Source: Cenococcum geophilum 1.58
Lineage: Eukaryota > Ascomycota > Dothideomycetes > Gloniales > Gloniaceae
Assembly: GCA_001692895.1 (NCBI GenBank)
Contig: KV748257.1
Coordinates: forward strand, 62,001-126,000
Reading direction: 5' to 3'
DNA: 64,000 nucleotides
The notes under the pieces are model-generated. The model was not told where the DNA came from and ran no database searches. It saw only the letters and a list, made by a program, of their open reading frames with translations. This document shows positions 23,987-34,560 of the stretch, piece by piece. The position numbers and the translations under genes are program-made. Every line of letters starts with the position of its first letter. Positions within the stretch are counted from its first letter, which is position 1.

Positions 23987-26900
23987 CATTGCTTAACGTC
24001 CGATTTGGATCCCTATTGGGCCTACACGGACTACTCCTTATTTACATATAGGGAGAAAACTCTATTTAAGAAAAATAAGAAAACCCCGTAATCCATCTCC
24101 CTGCCTTTTAGGACTCGCCTAATTAGCGCCTATAAGTCGCCTATAGTGCTTTACTACCTTACTGTTTAACCTTTTTAGGAACTACTGCTGCCGTAATAAG
24201 CCTACGGACGCGCTAGTATTATAAACTATTACTCTACTACTATAGAGTTACTAGGGGGCACCTACTGCTTGCCCCCTTGCCTTTTATTACTATTTCCCTT
24301 GCAACCCAGAACTAATTTAGCATATTTTAACTAATAAGCCACTAGGTAACCGCCTTAAGGCCTTTTTATATTAAGAGTAGTGTATTATAGTTCTCTATGC
24401 CAGCTGCTAAGAGTATTGTTTCTTAATTAGTGCGTAGGGGGCATAGTAATATTACGTGTTTTAGTGTCTGTCTTGGCTAGCTATATTTATATCTTAGGCT
24501 ACCTACTAGGATACCTACCTAGTAAAGCTAATCTTTTAGTTCTATTATTCCTGTTCTTAAGAGTATTGCTATTATATTTTCTGCCTTTGTTAGGCCTTCT
24601 TAGAGCCCTTAGGTATTTACCCCCTATAGCGTTAACTATGCTATAGCTTAGGTTTATCTTACCTAAGTTAGCCTCTATACCTTTAACTCCTATTTACCTC
24701 TCTAGCGTTAGTCCAACTAGTATTATATTGCAGTAGATGGTTTCCTAGCATTCTTATATATTCTACTTTAGCTCCTTTCTCTATCTTACTATTATCTTTA
24801 TTAACCTCTTACACGTCTCCCTTTCTCCTCTATATAGGCCTAGGCTCTAAAGCGGCACTATTCTTCTTTTACTTTTTTTTACCTATTTCTCTAATATCTC
24901 TTCCCTACTTTAGGGTTGTTAGTTTATTCTCCTATAGGGCACCCTAGAGTCCCTCTATAGTTTACTTAGGCGTGTCTTAATGTACTTTATAATATTAGAG
25001 TTATATTTATTTTGCATTCTTTATATTACAGCGGCTTTAATATATAACTATAGGGGGGGAATATTAGATTCCTTCTTAAGCAGTACTATAGCCGTTTACT
25101 TATACCCGCCTATAATACTCTAGAGGTAGGCTGTTTAGACCTTTTAAAGTAGTTTAAGGAGTAATTTAGGGGGGCCCTTCTTAGTTTCTCTAATAGCCTA
25201 AATACTGGATCTATATATTATAGTTGGCCAGACGACTGCTATATATAGTAGGCGTAACCTCTAGAAGCATAGACCCTATATAGAATTAACAATCCTAAAT
25301 AAAGCGATAAACTATGCTTAGCCTTTATAGGCCGCTTGCGCCATATATACGCTCCACCGGAGCTTACTATCTACCTATACTCCTAATACCCTTAGGCCAT
25401 AAACTAGTTAACCCCTAAAGCCTTAGATGCGAATTATATGCTAAAGATCTATAGATTAGTTACGTTTTCTTATAAAATGGATTAGCTAGTATTTCTCTAG
25501 TAAGAATTGGACTCTATAACGTTTTGCCTATTCTATATAAGTGTTATAGGCTTTCTCTAGTATTCTATAATTCTTTGCGGCTATTAGCCCGTATATAATT
25601 AGGTTTATATTATTAATAAAGCCTATCCTCTAGGTCGCCCCTTCCTTAAAGGAGTTAAGTAGTTTGCTTATAAATAAAAGGAAGAGTATAGGCGAGAGGG
25701 GTAATTCTTGTGGTATTCCTATTATAACTATAATAGGGGGGCTCTAGTATCTACTAAAGACCAGTAATATTTCTTTCTGGCCTATAAACCCTTAAATAAA
25801 TTATATAATCTATTCTAGGAAGCCCTTTGCCCTAAGGATATATAGGAGACGCTTATAGGGTATATTGTTGTAGGCACCACTAATATCTAGGCTAAGTATT
25901 AATCCTATAAAGTTCTTTCGCATCGCCTATACAGATTTAATAGTGGTAGCGAGTAGCGTAAGTGCTAATAGTGTTAAGTGGTTCTTTCTTGCCCCTATTT
26001 AGCTTTGTGGTAGTAGGGCGTGTTCCTCTACCATATCTACTATACATTCTACTATTACCCTTTCTAAGATCTTATTAAGGGTGTTTTTTAAGGCAATAGG
26101 GCAGTAGCTTTCTAGAATTAAGTAATCTGCTTTACTTTCTTTTTATAGGATAACCGTCGTTATAGATCTTCTAAGTCGTGGGTAGTAGCCTATAGTAAAG
26201 CATACTTTAGCTATATCTATAAGCTAAGGTGCTATAAGTGGCCCATAGGTTTTTAGGGCCTTATTTAGAATCCTATTTAGTCCTAGTGCTATATTATTTA
26301 AAAGGCGGCTAATAGTTCTAGCCATTTCCTCTATTATTATATCGCTGTTAACCCGTAGGCGAGTTACCGGTATTTCGCCTATAATATTACTAAGGTCTGC
26401 TAGAGCTAGTTAGGGGAAGAACCTTTCTATAAGGATCTTTGCCTTCTTATTATTATTGTTTATAGCCTATAATTCTCCTGCTCTTTATAGGGGTAATAGG
26501 TATAAGTCTTCTGCTAGGCGCCTTACCTTTTTCTTTACCTATTTTACTATAGCCTAAAGGCCCTTATTATAGGGGAGGCTCGGGTTAAAAGTATACTTAT
26601 TTATAAACCGTCTCTAGTTATTCCTTACTTCTTTTTTTAGGGTATTCTTTAGCTAGGTTCTTATATCTTTATATTATCTCTTATCTTTAGGGTCATGGCT
26701 GCTTATATATTTCCTTCTTACTTATTATTAGCTAGTAACTAGAACTGCGCATTATATAGACCATATATATTACGCGTAGGGGCCCAGTTTTAAGATTAGG
26801 CAGTGCTCTTCTAGCCTATTTTTAATCGCTGCCTAGATCCTTTCTAGTCTTCGGTTAATTTCCTTAGGGGTAGCCAATAAGCCTCGCTTGTTTGGTATTA

Positions 26901-29900
26901 GGTGGATTTCTTCTAGGTCTTAGAGTTATTATTTAACTATATTAAGGAAACTATCTATTTTAAGCTTCCTTATTGCGTATCTTTTTCTATTTAGTTACGC
27001 TTTAGTATTTAGGTCTAGCTATATCTAAATAAGGATATAGTTTAGAGTAAGTGCCTATTCTTCTTTAGGGTTGCACCTTTTAAGTCTTTAGTATAGGCCT
27101 TCGTCTATAAATATAAGGTTAATTATACTTCTAGCGGTGCCTTATTGCTATATAATTACTCCTAGGGGGGTGGCTAGCTTAAGGCCCTAGATATTTATAG
27201 CTCTTAGTAGGCACTCTAACTGTTAATCTACAGCAATATAGATACCCCCCTACTATAGGTAGTAGAGGTTTATATCTCCTAGTAGAATAAACTCTATACC
27301 TTTAGTTTCTAATAAGCTTATTACTAATATAATATTCTCTGTTTATAGGACCCCTTTAACCCTAGGGTTATATATATTAATAATTTATACCAGTCCCCTA
27401 TATATTTAGATTATTATAACTATAATATCTGGGTTAACTGCCTACTATAACTATAAGGATAGGCTAATAGCCTTACTAATTATAAAGCATACGCGTATAG
27501 CTGCTTTTAGTTTATATAGAAGCTAGAATTCTTAGGGGTAGTATATTAATTATATAAAGGTATTATAATACAGTTCTTATATAGCAAGGATATAGTATTT
27601 CTTTAGGTCTAAACTGTCTAGTAGGGGCCTTATAAGGCAGTAGTTTATATTACTACAGTTATACTATATAATAGATAGGTAGCGGACCCCTAGCAAAAGT
27701 CCTTTAACTCTTCTTCGTTCCTTACTTCTTCTATTTCTACTTTCTTTAAGATATTTAGAGCTTCTATCTCTTATATCTACACCCTAGTTACTACTTATTT
27801 TATATAGAGCTTTTTATTCCCGTATTTTATATTCCTATTAGCGCTTCTATATCTAAATCTATTATTATTACCAGTTCTTCCCCTGTTCTTACTAGTTAGC
27901 TATATACCCTTTATAGGTTAGCTATAAATATTATATTTGCCGTATTAAGTCTAATTCTTAATTATCCTAGTTTTAAGCCTACTGTCGCTGTCTATAGGGG
28001 TCTTCCTATAGGGCGTTCTCTCCTTTATATCCCCTATAACCCTTATATCCCTAATTAGTCTAATAATATCGCGCGGCGTCGCTTCTGGCCCGTTAAGGCT
28101 TGGGATAGCCAGCCTAGCCCTCTAGTATTAAAGGTAAGAAACACTAGGAAGGCGCCTACGTCCCCTTAGCTTATTACCTATTATTTCCATTTATATAACC
28201 TAGCGTATAGTTATTCCCGTAGCTATTAAGCCCTTACCTTTTATCTCCTATATTTAATATAGTTTTCTTTTTCCTATGCCTTATATATACTTCGGTAGCA
28301 GTTTATACATTTTATTTAGTCTTAATTTAAGCAGTGTCTCGTATTATAGGGGCCTATATAGTGGCCGCAGCATACCTATACTGCGTATATAGATTAGGTG
28401 TGTCCCTATTATATATAGCGATAGCATTATTTTAGGCGTAGTCTATAGTTATAGAGCCTTATATTATATATAAGGCCATTTATAATTATTTCTTTTTAAA
28501 TAAGGAGTTTTTGCATTCCTAGTGTATATATGCTAATAATAAAGGAGCTATATATTCGTCTAGCGTCTCCAGCGAGTCTCTAGTAACCCTTATATCCTCT
28601 TATTGTTCTTATTATATACTTAGTTTATATTTTCCTATTAAAGCTATTAAATTTAGGTGATTTTAAGTCCTAGTATAAGGCGTTCCGTTTGTCTTACTAT
28701 CTCCTATATAATTGCTATATTATCTACCTAGTGTCCCTTTTCTACCCTAAGGCTTATAGAAACCGCTGGGACTTTAACTAGGTAATCCTTATAGAGTACT
28801 TTTATGCTAATACGTTCTCCTAGCCTATCTCCTACCCTTATAGCTTATTTCTTTGCCTATTAGTCCTTTAGAGTAACTCTAATATCTCCACTCTTAAGGT
28901 GTTAGACTATAACAGCGTTATAAACCTCTTTATATATCTTTATAAGGACTTTTGTTTCTAATTATCCCCTAAGCCCCTCTACTTATTCTATGTTTGGTTA
29001 TATTATAATTATATACCCATTTATTAACTTAAGGGGGGTGGGTTCCCTATGCTATAAAAGCGCAGCTATAGCGGCCTAGGTGCAGTTCGCCGGTAAGGGG
29101 GGGTTATACTTATTTTTAATTTTGCTTAGCCGTTAGAGGATTTAATTAAGGGTTTGCTAGAGGGGCGCCTAAGGTTTACTAGACTAGCGGAGCTATTCTG
29201 CTAGCTATATTAGTTTATTATAGCTAATAGTTACTCCCCTATAATTCTAGATACTAAACGCGTCTAATAGGCTTTATATTTTATTAGATGCCTTCTTAAT
29301 AGAGGTATTTCCGCTTTATAGTATAGTATTCGCCCGTCTTTATTGTGGAGGGCTATTACTAGGCGTAGTTCTAGCGGTCACGCGTAAGTGCAAGCCACCG
29401 TTATTTGATATATGCCTCCCCTGCGATGCATACATCTTAGGGGGATTCTCTAGGTGTTTTTTAAGGTTCTTTTGGTTAGTTTTGGTCTTTTTAGGCCGGT
29501 AGGTGGTTATATAGTAGAGTTTAACGTACCTACTTATTTAGGCCTCTACCCTAGTTTTCTAGTATTTATCCTAAACCTAGGCCTAAAGGCCTAGGGGCTT
29601 TCTATAAGCAGTTAGCTGCCACTACCTTAATAGGGGGTTTTACTAGTTCTTTTGGATATCTTATAATAGGTTAGCCTAAGTACTAGTCTACCCCCCCGCA
29701 GTCTATATAAGAGTCTCCTCCTAAAGTTGGTACGCTTTTATATGGCTTAGAAGCCTTCTATAGCCTCTAGTTTTATATCTTTTTTATTATTTCCGCTAGT
29801 ATAGGCATAAGCTGCCTTTTCTAGGGGTTATAACTCCCGTCTTACGTGCCTATTAGCGTAATCCTGTAAAGGTATTATAGCTACATCCTATAATATAGAA

Positions 29901-30444
29901 GCCTTAGGTACCTTCTATAATTAAAGCCTAGACTAAAAAAGCCTCCCCTACCTAAGTAACTCCTATTTGCTTCTTAAGCGTATCTTACTAGTATACCGCC
30001 CTAGAGGTGAACGGTTCTATCTATTAATATACTAATACGCGTATCCGTTCTCTTAAGCTATATAATAATCTCTCTAGCTAGGGCGTAATCCTACCTGCCT
30101 ACTAGGTGCACTAGGAGTTAGAGCCTAGCTAAGGGGTAAGGTCCCTAGAGCTAGCAGTAGCTACTATATACTACGCCCTATAGGAGGCTAGTAGAAGTAT
30201 AGGGGTGTAACACCCTATATTACTACCAGTTCTCGTTTCGCGTTACCTATAGGAGTCTTTTTATAATAGGCCGACCGTATCTTATAGGAGGGGGGCTATA
30301 GAGACGCTAGGTCCCGCACTAGGCGACCTACTCCCCCCCCTCCTACTAACTAAGCTTATATCCCCTCTTTTTATAAGCTATACCTATGTCTCTAACTATT
30401 AAGTCCTTATTTAACTGGCCTATGTTTCCCCTATAGCCTCCCCT

Positions 30445-30780
30445 ATATATATATATTAGGTCGCATATACTACGCCTATTAAGACCCTCCTATAAGTCGC
30501 CTTATATATATACGTATTAGGTTACGTACACTACGCCTATTAAGACCCTTCTATAAGTCGCCTATAAGTTAACTATAAGCTAACTGTGAGTTAACTAAGT
30601 TGTACGCCATAGGGCCGTCGAAGCTAGCCTATGTTTCCGCTACCTAGAGCTTTGCCTGTATTTCTACCTCGTTAAGCTGTCTAGTCGCCATCGCGTTGCC
30701 ATTATATCGCTATCGCGTCACTATTACTATACTAGGTCGCGCATACTACGCCTATTAAGACCCTCTTTTAAGTCACTTAG
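30445..30780 (-). repeat. About 40-bp repeat family in LINE A 5' module
   Basis: Three copies of a block whose plus-strand core is ACTACGCCTATTAAGACCC followed by T-rich AAGTCGCCT-like sequence, at about 30,468-30,505, 30,530-30,562 and 30,745-30,778. Confidence 0.75.
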
Positions 30781-30816
30781 GTGTAACCGGATACTAGATA
30801 GACCCTTATAGAGGGG

Positions 30817-30924
30817 CCTTAATAAGTTCTCTAGGTAGGGCCTTAATAAGTTCTTTATAGTGGCCTTAGGGCCTTAATAAGTTTTATATAAAGTATCTAT
30901 AACGCGTTAACCTTAATAAGTTCT
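30817..30924 (-). repeat. CCTTAATAAGTTCT repeats in LINE A 5' module
   Basis: Four copies of CCTTAATAAGTT(C/T)T start at 30,817, 30,841, 30,872 and 30,911, spaced 24-39 bp apart. The arrangement resembles the promoter monomers in some LINE 5' ends (comparison is inference). Confidence 0.8.
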
Positions 30925-31944
30925 TATAAAAAAAAGGATCCCTATGCCCTTATCGCGTATATTTTATAATCTTAGAGCTAGTATAAGCCTAAGGGTGTCC
31001 TGTTATACGCCTAGGACACATTTATATTAACTAGCTGGATAAGGCTAGTTTTGGGCCTAGCTGCGAGCTAGGTAGTTATATATTAGGCGGTTTTTATATC
31101 CTAGTTTCCCTTAATAGGCCTCCCTAGATGGTAGAATAGGAGCTTTAAGCGGAGGCAGTAAGGCTCCTAGTGTTATTAAGGGTAATGCTTTATACGCGTC
31201 GCGGGCTTATTACTACAGAGTTAAACAACAGCGCTACACACGCTGCGACGGCTCTCTACCATTGCCTCTGCACTTGGCCATTAAGAAGAATAGGATTCCA
31301 GATAATGTTTCCACCCGCGGCGACGTAGACGCGTGTAGTAGGGCTTTGCGGGCTAACCGCGTATTATAGTTAAAGATTAAAAGACTTTCTTAAACCATAT
31401 ATAAGAAAAATGGTGGGCATATATTATATATACTACTCTTAACACTAAGAACGGGGATATAGGATATTTATTTTTGGATATTTAGCTATATATAGTTAAG
31501 GAACTAGAGATTCTATAGGAATATATAGACTTAGAGGATATTTTTAATAAAGAGGCTATATAAACCTTACCTAACCCTATATTAGTTAAGTATAAGATAA
31601 ATATAGGGGATAAATAACCTCCTTTTAGACCATTATATAACTTATTAGAAAATAAGCTAGTAGTATTATATTAATATATAGTAGACAATCTTAAGGATAG
31701 ATTTGGCCCTCTATAAGCCTACATCGGGAAAATATTCGCAGGCTGGGTTTCAAGTCGACTTTGTTAAGCGCGTTTCGCGACCAACTTAACATATTTAAAA
31801 GTCAAATAACACGCAATTAACCTGCAATTGACCTGCAATTAACCAACTTGACATATTTAAAAGTTAAATAACACGCAGTTAACCAACTTATATATTCCTT
31901 AATATACAATTAAGGTAATATAATATATTATTTTTAAGTTATAT

Positions 31945-32192
31945 GCTCAAGAGGCTCTACACGAAGCTCTACACGAAGCTCTGCGACAGAGGCTCTGCAC
32001 GAGGCTCTGCACGAAGCTCTGCACGAAGCTCTGCGACAGAGGCTCTGCACGAAGCTCTGCGTACAGATGCTCTGCACGAGGCTCTGCATGAAGCTCTACA
32101 CGAAGCTCTACACGAAGCTCTACGTACAGAGGCTCTGCACGAGGCTCTGCGCGAAGCTCTGCGTACGGAGGCTCTACATGAAGCTCTACATC
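31945..32192. repeat. 12-bp tandem array (GAAGCTCTGCAC) with 15-bp variants
   Basis: About 20 units of GAAGCTCT(A/G)CAC and close variants with GCGACAGAG or GCGTACAGAG inserts. The period of 12 keeps three frames open on both strands, giving low-complexity frames such as repeated EALH; these are artefacts, not genes. CpA is retained. Confidence 0.9.
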
Positions 32193-32302
32193 GGGTCCCC
32201 GCACGTGCCTCTGCCAAGTTACCCCCTTTGCAGCCACCTTATTTTTTACCCTTCCTTACATCCTCCCTACCTTAGGAGGCACTGGAACGGCAGCCAGNAG
32301 AG

Positions 32303-32382
32303 GACCGTCGCCAGAACTAGATAACCGTCGCCAGAACTAGACGACCGTCGCCAGGACCAGATGACCGTCGCTAGAACCAGAT
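32303..32382. repeat. 20-bp minisatellite, short array (4 units)
   Basis: Four units of (G/A)ACCGTCGCCAGAACTAGAT and variants, starting just after an ambiguous base at 32,298. Confidence 0.9.
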
Positions 32383-32623
32383 AATAACCGTTTAAATAAC
32401 TAGCTAGCAAACACCATAAACAATTCAATCAATTAATTAATTAAATTAAACTAGAGCTTTAATATCGGCCTATTACTAAATTAAATTAAGACTTCCTAGG
32501 GAGGCACCTTAGACGACTACTATTTAAATATATAGCCAGCAAACGGCTATAGAGAACAATTCGAATTAATAAGAGCCTTTAATTAGGCTAACTCCTCCCC
32601 CGAATTAAACTAGATACTAACGC
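32383..32623. repeat. Spacer copy 1 (about 240 bp)
   Basis: Begins AATAACCGTTTAAATAACTAG and contains GGGAGGCACCTTA and TATATAGCCAGC(A/G)AACGGCTAT. It is repeated as spacer copy 2 at 33,124-33,352, with scattered substitutions and small indels. Confidence 0.85.
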
Positions 32624-32722
32624 AGGTAGGTAGGTAGGTAGGTAGGTAGGTAGGTAGATAAGTAAGTAGATAAATAAGTAGGTAGGCAGATAAGTAGGTA
32701 GGCAGGCAGGTAGGTAGGTAGG
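32624..32722. repeat. GGTA tetranucleotide array
   Basis: GGTA repeats with AGTA, GATA and GGCA variants. They follow spacer copy 1 directly and end at GAGAGGACC, which also precedes the first 20-bp array. Confidence 0.9.
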
Positions 32723-32726
32723 AGAG

Positions 32727-33123
32727 GACCATTACTAAAACTAGACGACTGTTACCAGAACTAGATAACCGTCGCTAGAACTAAATAACCGTCGCTAGAA
32801 CTACGACCGTTGCCAAAACTAGACGACCGTCGCTAGAACTAGACGACCGTCGCCAGAACTAGACAACCATCGCTAGAACTAAACGACCGTCGCTAGAACT
32901 ACGACCGTCGCTAGAACTAGACGAACGTCGCTAGAACTAAATAACCGTCGCCAAAACCAGATAACTGTTACCAAAACTAGACAACTGTTGCCAGAACTAG
33001 ACGACCGTCGCCAAAACTAGATAACCGTCGCTAGAACTAGATAACCGTTACTAGAACTAGATAACCGTCACTAGAACTAGATAACTGTCGCTAGAACTAG
33101 CAGACGACCGTTATTAGAACTAG
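32727..33123. repeat. 20-bp minisatellite, long array (about 20 units)
   Basis: Units of GACCGTCGCTAGAACTAGAC with substitutions and two short units, the same family as 32,303-32,382. Confidence 0.9.
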
Positions 33124-33352
33124 ATAATAACCGTTTAAATAACTAGCTAGCGAACACCACAAACAATTTAATTAATTAATTAAATTAATTTAGAGCCTAT
33201 TACCAAATTAAATTGAATTAAGGCCTTCTAGGGAGGCACCTTAAATAACTACTGTTTAAATATATAGCCAGCGAACGGCTATGGAGAACGATTCAAATTA
33301 ATTAGAGCCTTTAATCGGGCCGACCTCTCCCCTAAATTAAATTAGACACTAT
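33124..33352. repeat. Spacer copy 2 (about 230 bp)
   Basis: Direct repeat of 32,383-32,623, again between a 20-bp array and a GGTA-derived array. Confidence 0.85.
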
Positions 33353-33757
33353 AGGCAGATATAAACAGGTAGGCAATATAGACAGGTAGATAATACAAAT
33401 AGGTAGATAATATAGATAGGTAGGCGATATAGATAGGTAGGTAATATAGATAGGTAGGTAATATAGATAGGTAGGTAATATAGATAGGTAGGTAATATAG
33501 ATAGGTAGGTAATATAAATAGGTAGACAATACAGACCGGTAGACGATGTAGATAGGTAGGCGATGCAGATAGGTAGACGATATAGATAGGTAGACAATAT
33601 AAATAGGTAGGTAATATAGATAGGTAGATAATATAGACAGGTAGATAATATAGACAGATAGGCGATATAAATAGGTAGGTAATGCAGATAGGTAGGTAAT
33701 ATAGATAGGTAGGTAATATAGATAGGTAGATAATGCAGATAGGTAGTAGATATAGAC
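33353..33757. repeat. 17-bp array (GATAGGTAGGTAATATA)
   Basis: About 24 units. Three units make 51 bp, so minus-strand frames are open and show a 17-residue period (YLYYLPIYITYLSILPT); these long frames are array artefacts. The unit looks derived from GGTA repeats plus AATATA. Confidence 0.9.
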
Positions 33758-34210
33758 ATAATAGATTATATAAAGAAGTGTATACAATTTATCTTAATAG
33801 CTTTATAAACGGCTTTAAAGTAGCCTTTATTATCTAAAATTATAAGTTATATAGGTTGCGCAGGTTATGTAGGTTGCGTAGGTTATATAGGCTATATATA
33901 GGCTACGCGCAGGCTGCGTATTAAATGAACTCAATATAGGCTGGTTTGTCAAGTTGGTTAATACCCTTAATGGCCCGCCAACGACGCCAACTTCTAGCAG
34001 CTAAGGTCATTTACAAGGGACAATATTTTGCCGATATAGTAGGGGCACTAATTATATTTATACCTAAAAAGGACAAGACCCTTTACCTCTATATTAACTA
34101 TTAGGCGCTAAATAAGATTACTATAAAAAATTACTACCCGTTACCCTTAATAGGGGAGCTTATTAATAGGCTGTTAAGTATAAAAATATTTATAAAATTA
34201 GATTTAAAAG

Positions 34211-34560
34211 TGTTACAGAGTAAGTATAAGCGATAATAATATATAGTAAGGTAGATATTATTAAGCTATATATATAGACTATATGGGGAGGTTAAGACGT
34301 TATATAAGGGAAGAAGGTAGGAAAACGGGAAGAAAGGGCATATATTGTTAACTTAGTTGCTTAGTTAATACGTATATAAGTAGAATAGGGTTTAGGTTAT
34401 AGTCCTAGCAGAACTTAGTAGAATATAGCAGAATACTATAGATTGCCGTTAGATTGCTATTAGATTGCCGTTAAATTACTATTTTACGGTTAGTCTCTAA
34501 TTGCTAAGTTGGTGGAAATAGGTAGATGTGTATAAGGTGTTATAGGGGTATCCCATAATA
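34211..34560 (-). repeat. Left (3') LTR of G3
   Basis: Direct repeat of 63,415-63,784, starting TGTTACAGAGTAAG, with a polypurine tract adjacent on its inner side. Confidence 0.92.

Larger units (their letters stand above)
23960..31353 (-). mobile_element. LINE A: 7.4-kb non-LTR retrotransposon (Tad1-like), long 5' form
   Basis: A 15-bp target-site duplication TAACCGCGTATTATA (23,945-23,959 and 31,354-31,368) defines the ends. Read on the minus strand: a unique 5' module (31,353-29,497), an ORF1-like region with CCHC-type knuckles about 28,420-28,280, an endonuclease patch ILLGDINLY (about 27,288-27,262), the reverse-transcriptase box GIPQELPLSPILF (about 25,725-25,685), the catalytic box reading GFINNINL near 25,610 (family form FxDDxxL), downstream domains, and a 3' end ACGTTAAGCAA plus an ATT-repeat tail. 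Stops are frequent. The Asp-to-Asn changes in the catalytic box are both in TpG context, so RIP has inactivated it. Tad1/CgT1 affinity is inferred from domain order and motifs. Confidence 0.9.
29497..31353 (-). other. Extra 5' module of LINE A, absent from LINE B and D
   Basis: The homology shared with LINE B and LINE D ends at the GGCC preceding TAAAAAGACC. LINE A continues 1.86 kb further with sequence not seen elsewhere in the window. It contains two tandem repeat families (see separate entries) and a right-hand end, about 31,200-31,350, that keeps many CpA sites and looks much less RIP-mutated. It is best read as a repeat-bearing 5' UTR or promoter of a longer LINE form. No protein motif recognised. 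Confidence 0.6.
31722..34036. mobile_element. 2.3-kb TA-flanked terminal-inverted-repeat element carrying satellite arrays
   Basis: Ends are CATCGGGAAAATATT (31,722-31,736) and AATATTTTGCCGATA (34,022-34,036), which are inverted copies apart from two positions. TA lies on each outer side (31,720-31,721 and 34,037-34,038). The element interrupts the reverse-transcriptase region of G5. A second inverted pair, TTAACCAACTTGAC (about 31,839) and GTCAAGTTGGTTAA (about 33,946), lies further in. No transposase frame exists, so it would be non-autonomous. The interior is a series of tandem arrays, listed separately, and its outer parts keep CpA sites, unlike the neighbouring RIP-mutated DNA. Tc1/mariner-like assignment rests on the TA duplication; the ends are short, so confidence is moderate. 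Confidence 0.65.

Noticed and set aside
31943-32324. Overlapping frames of 82-110 residues on both strands (EALH-type and RASCRAS-type repeats)
   Set aside because: Produced by the 12-bp array, which is divisible by three in every frame; no start context, promoter or family resemblance.
33332-33787. Long minus-strand frames of 136-151 residues rich in Tyr, Leu and Ile
   Set aside because: They are translations of the 17-bp tandem array; the 51-bp (three-unit) period keeps frames open without selection.
31760-33960. CRISPR-like interpretation of the arrays
   Set aside because: Arrays are contiguous or low-complexity without unique spacers of constant size, and the organism is a fungus.
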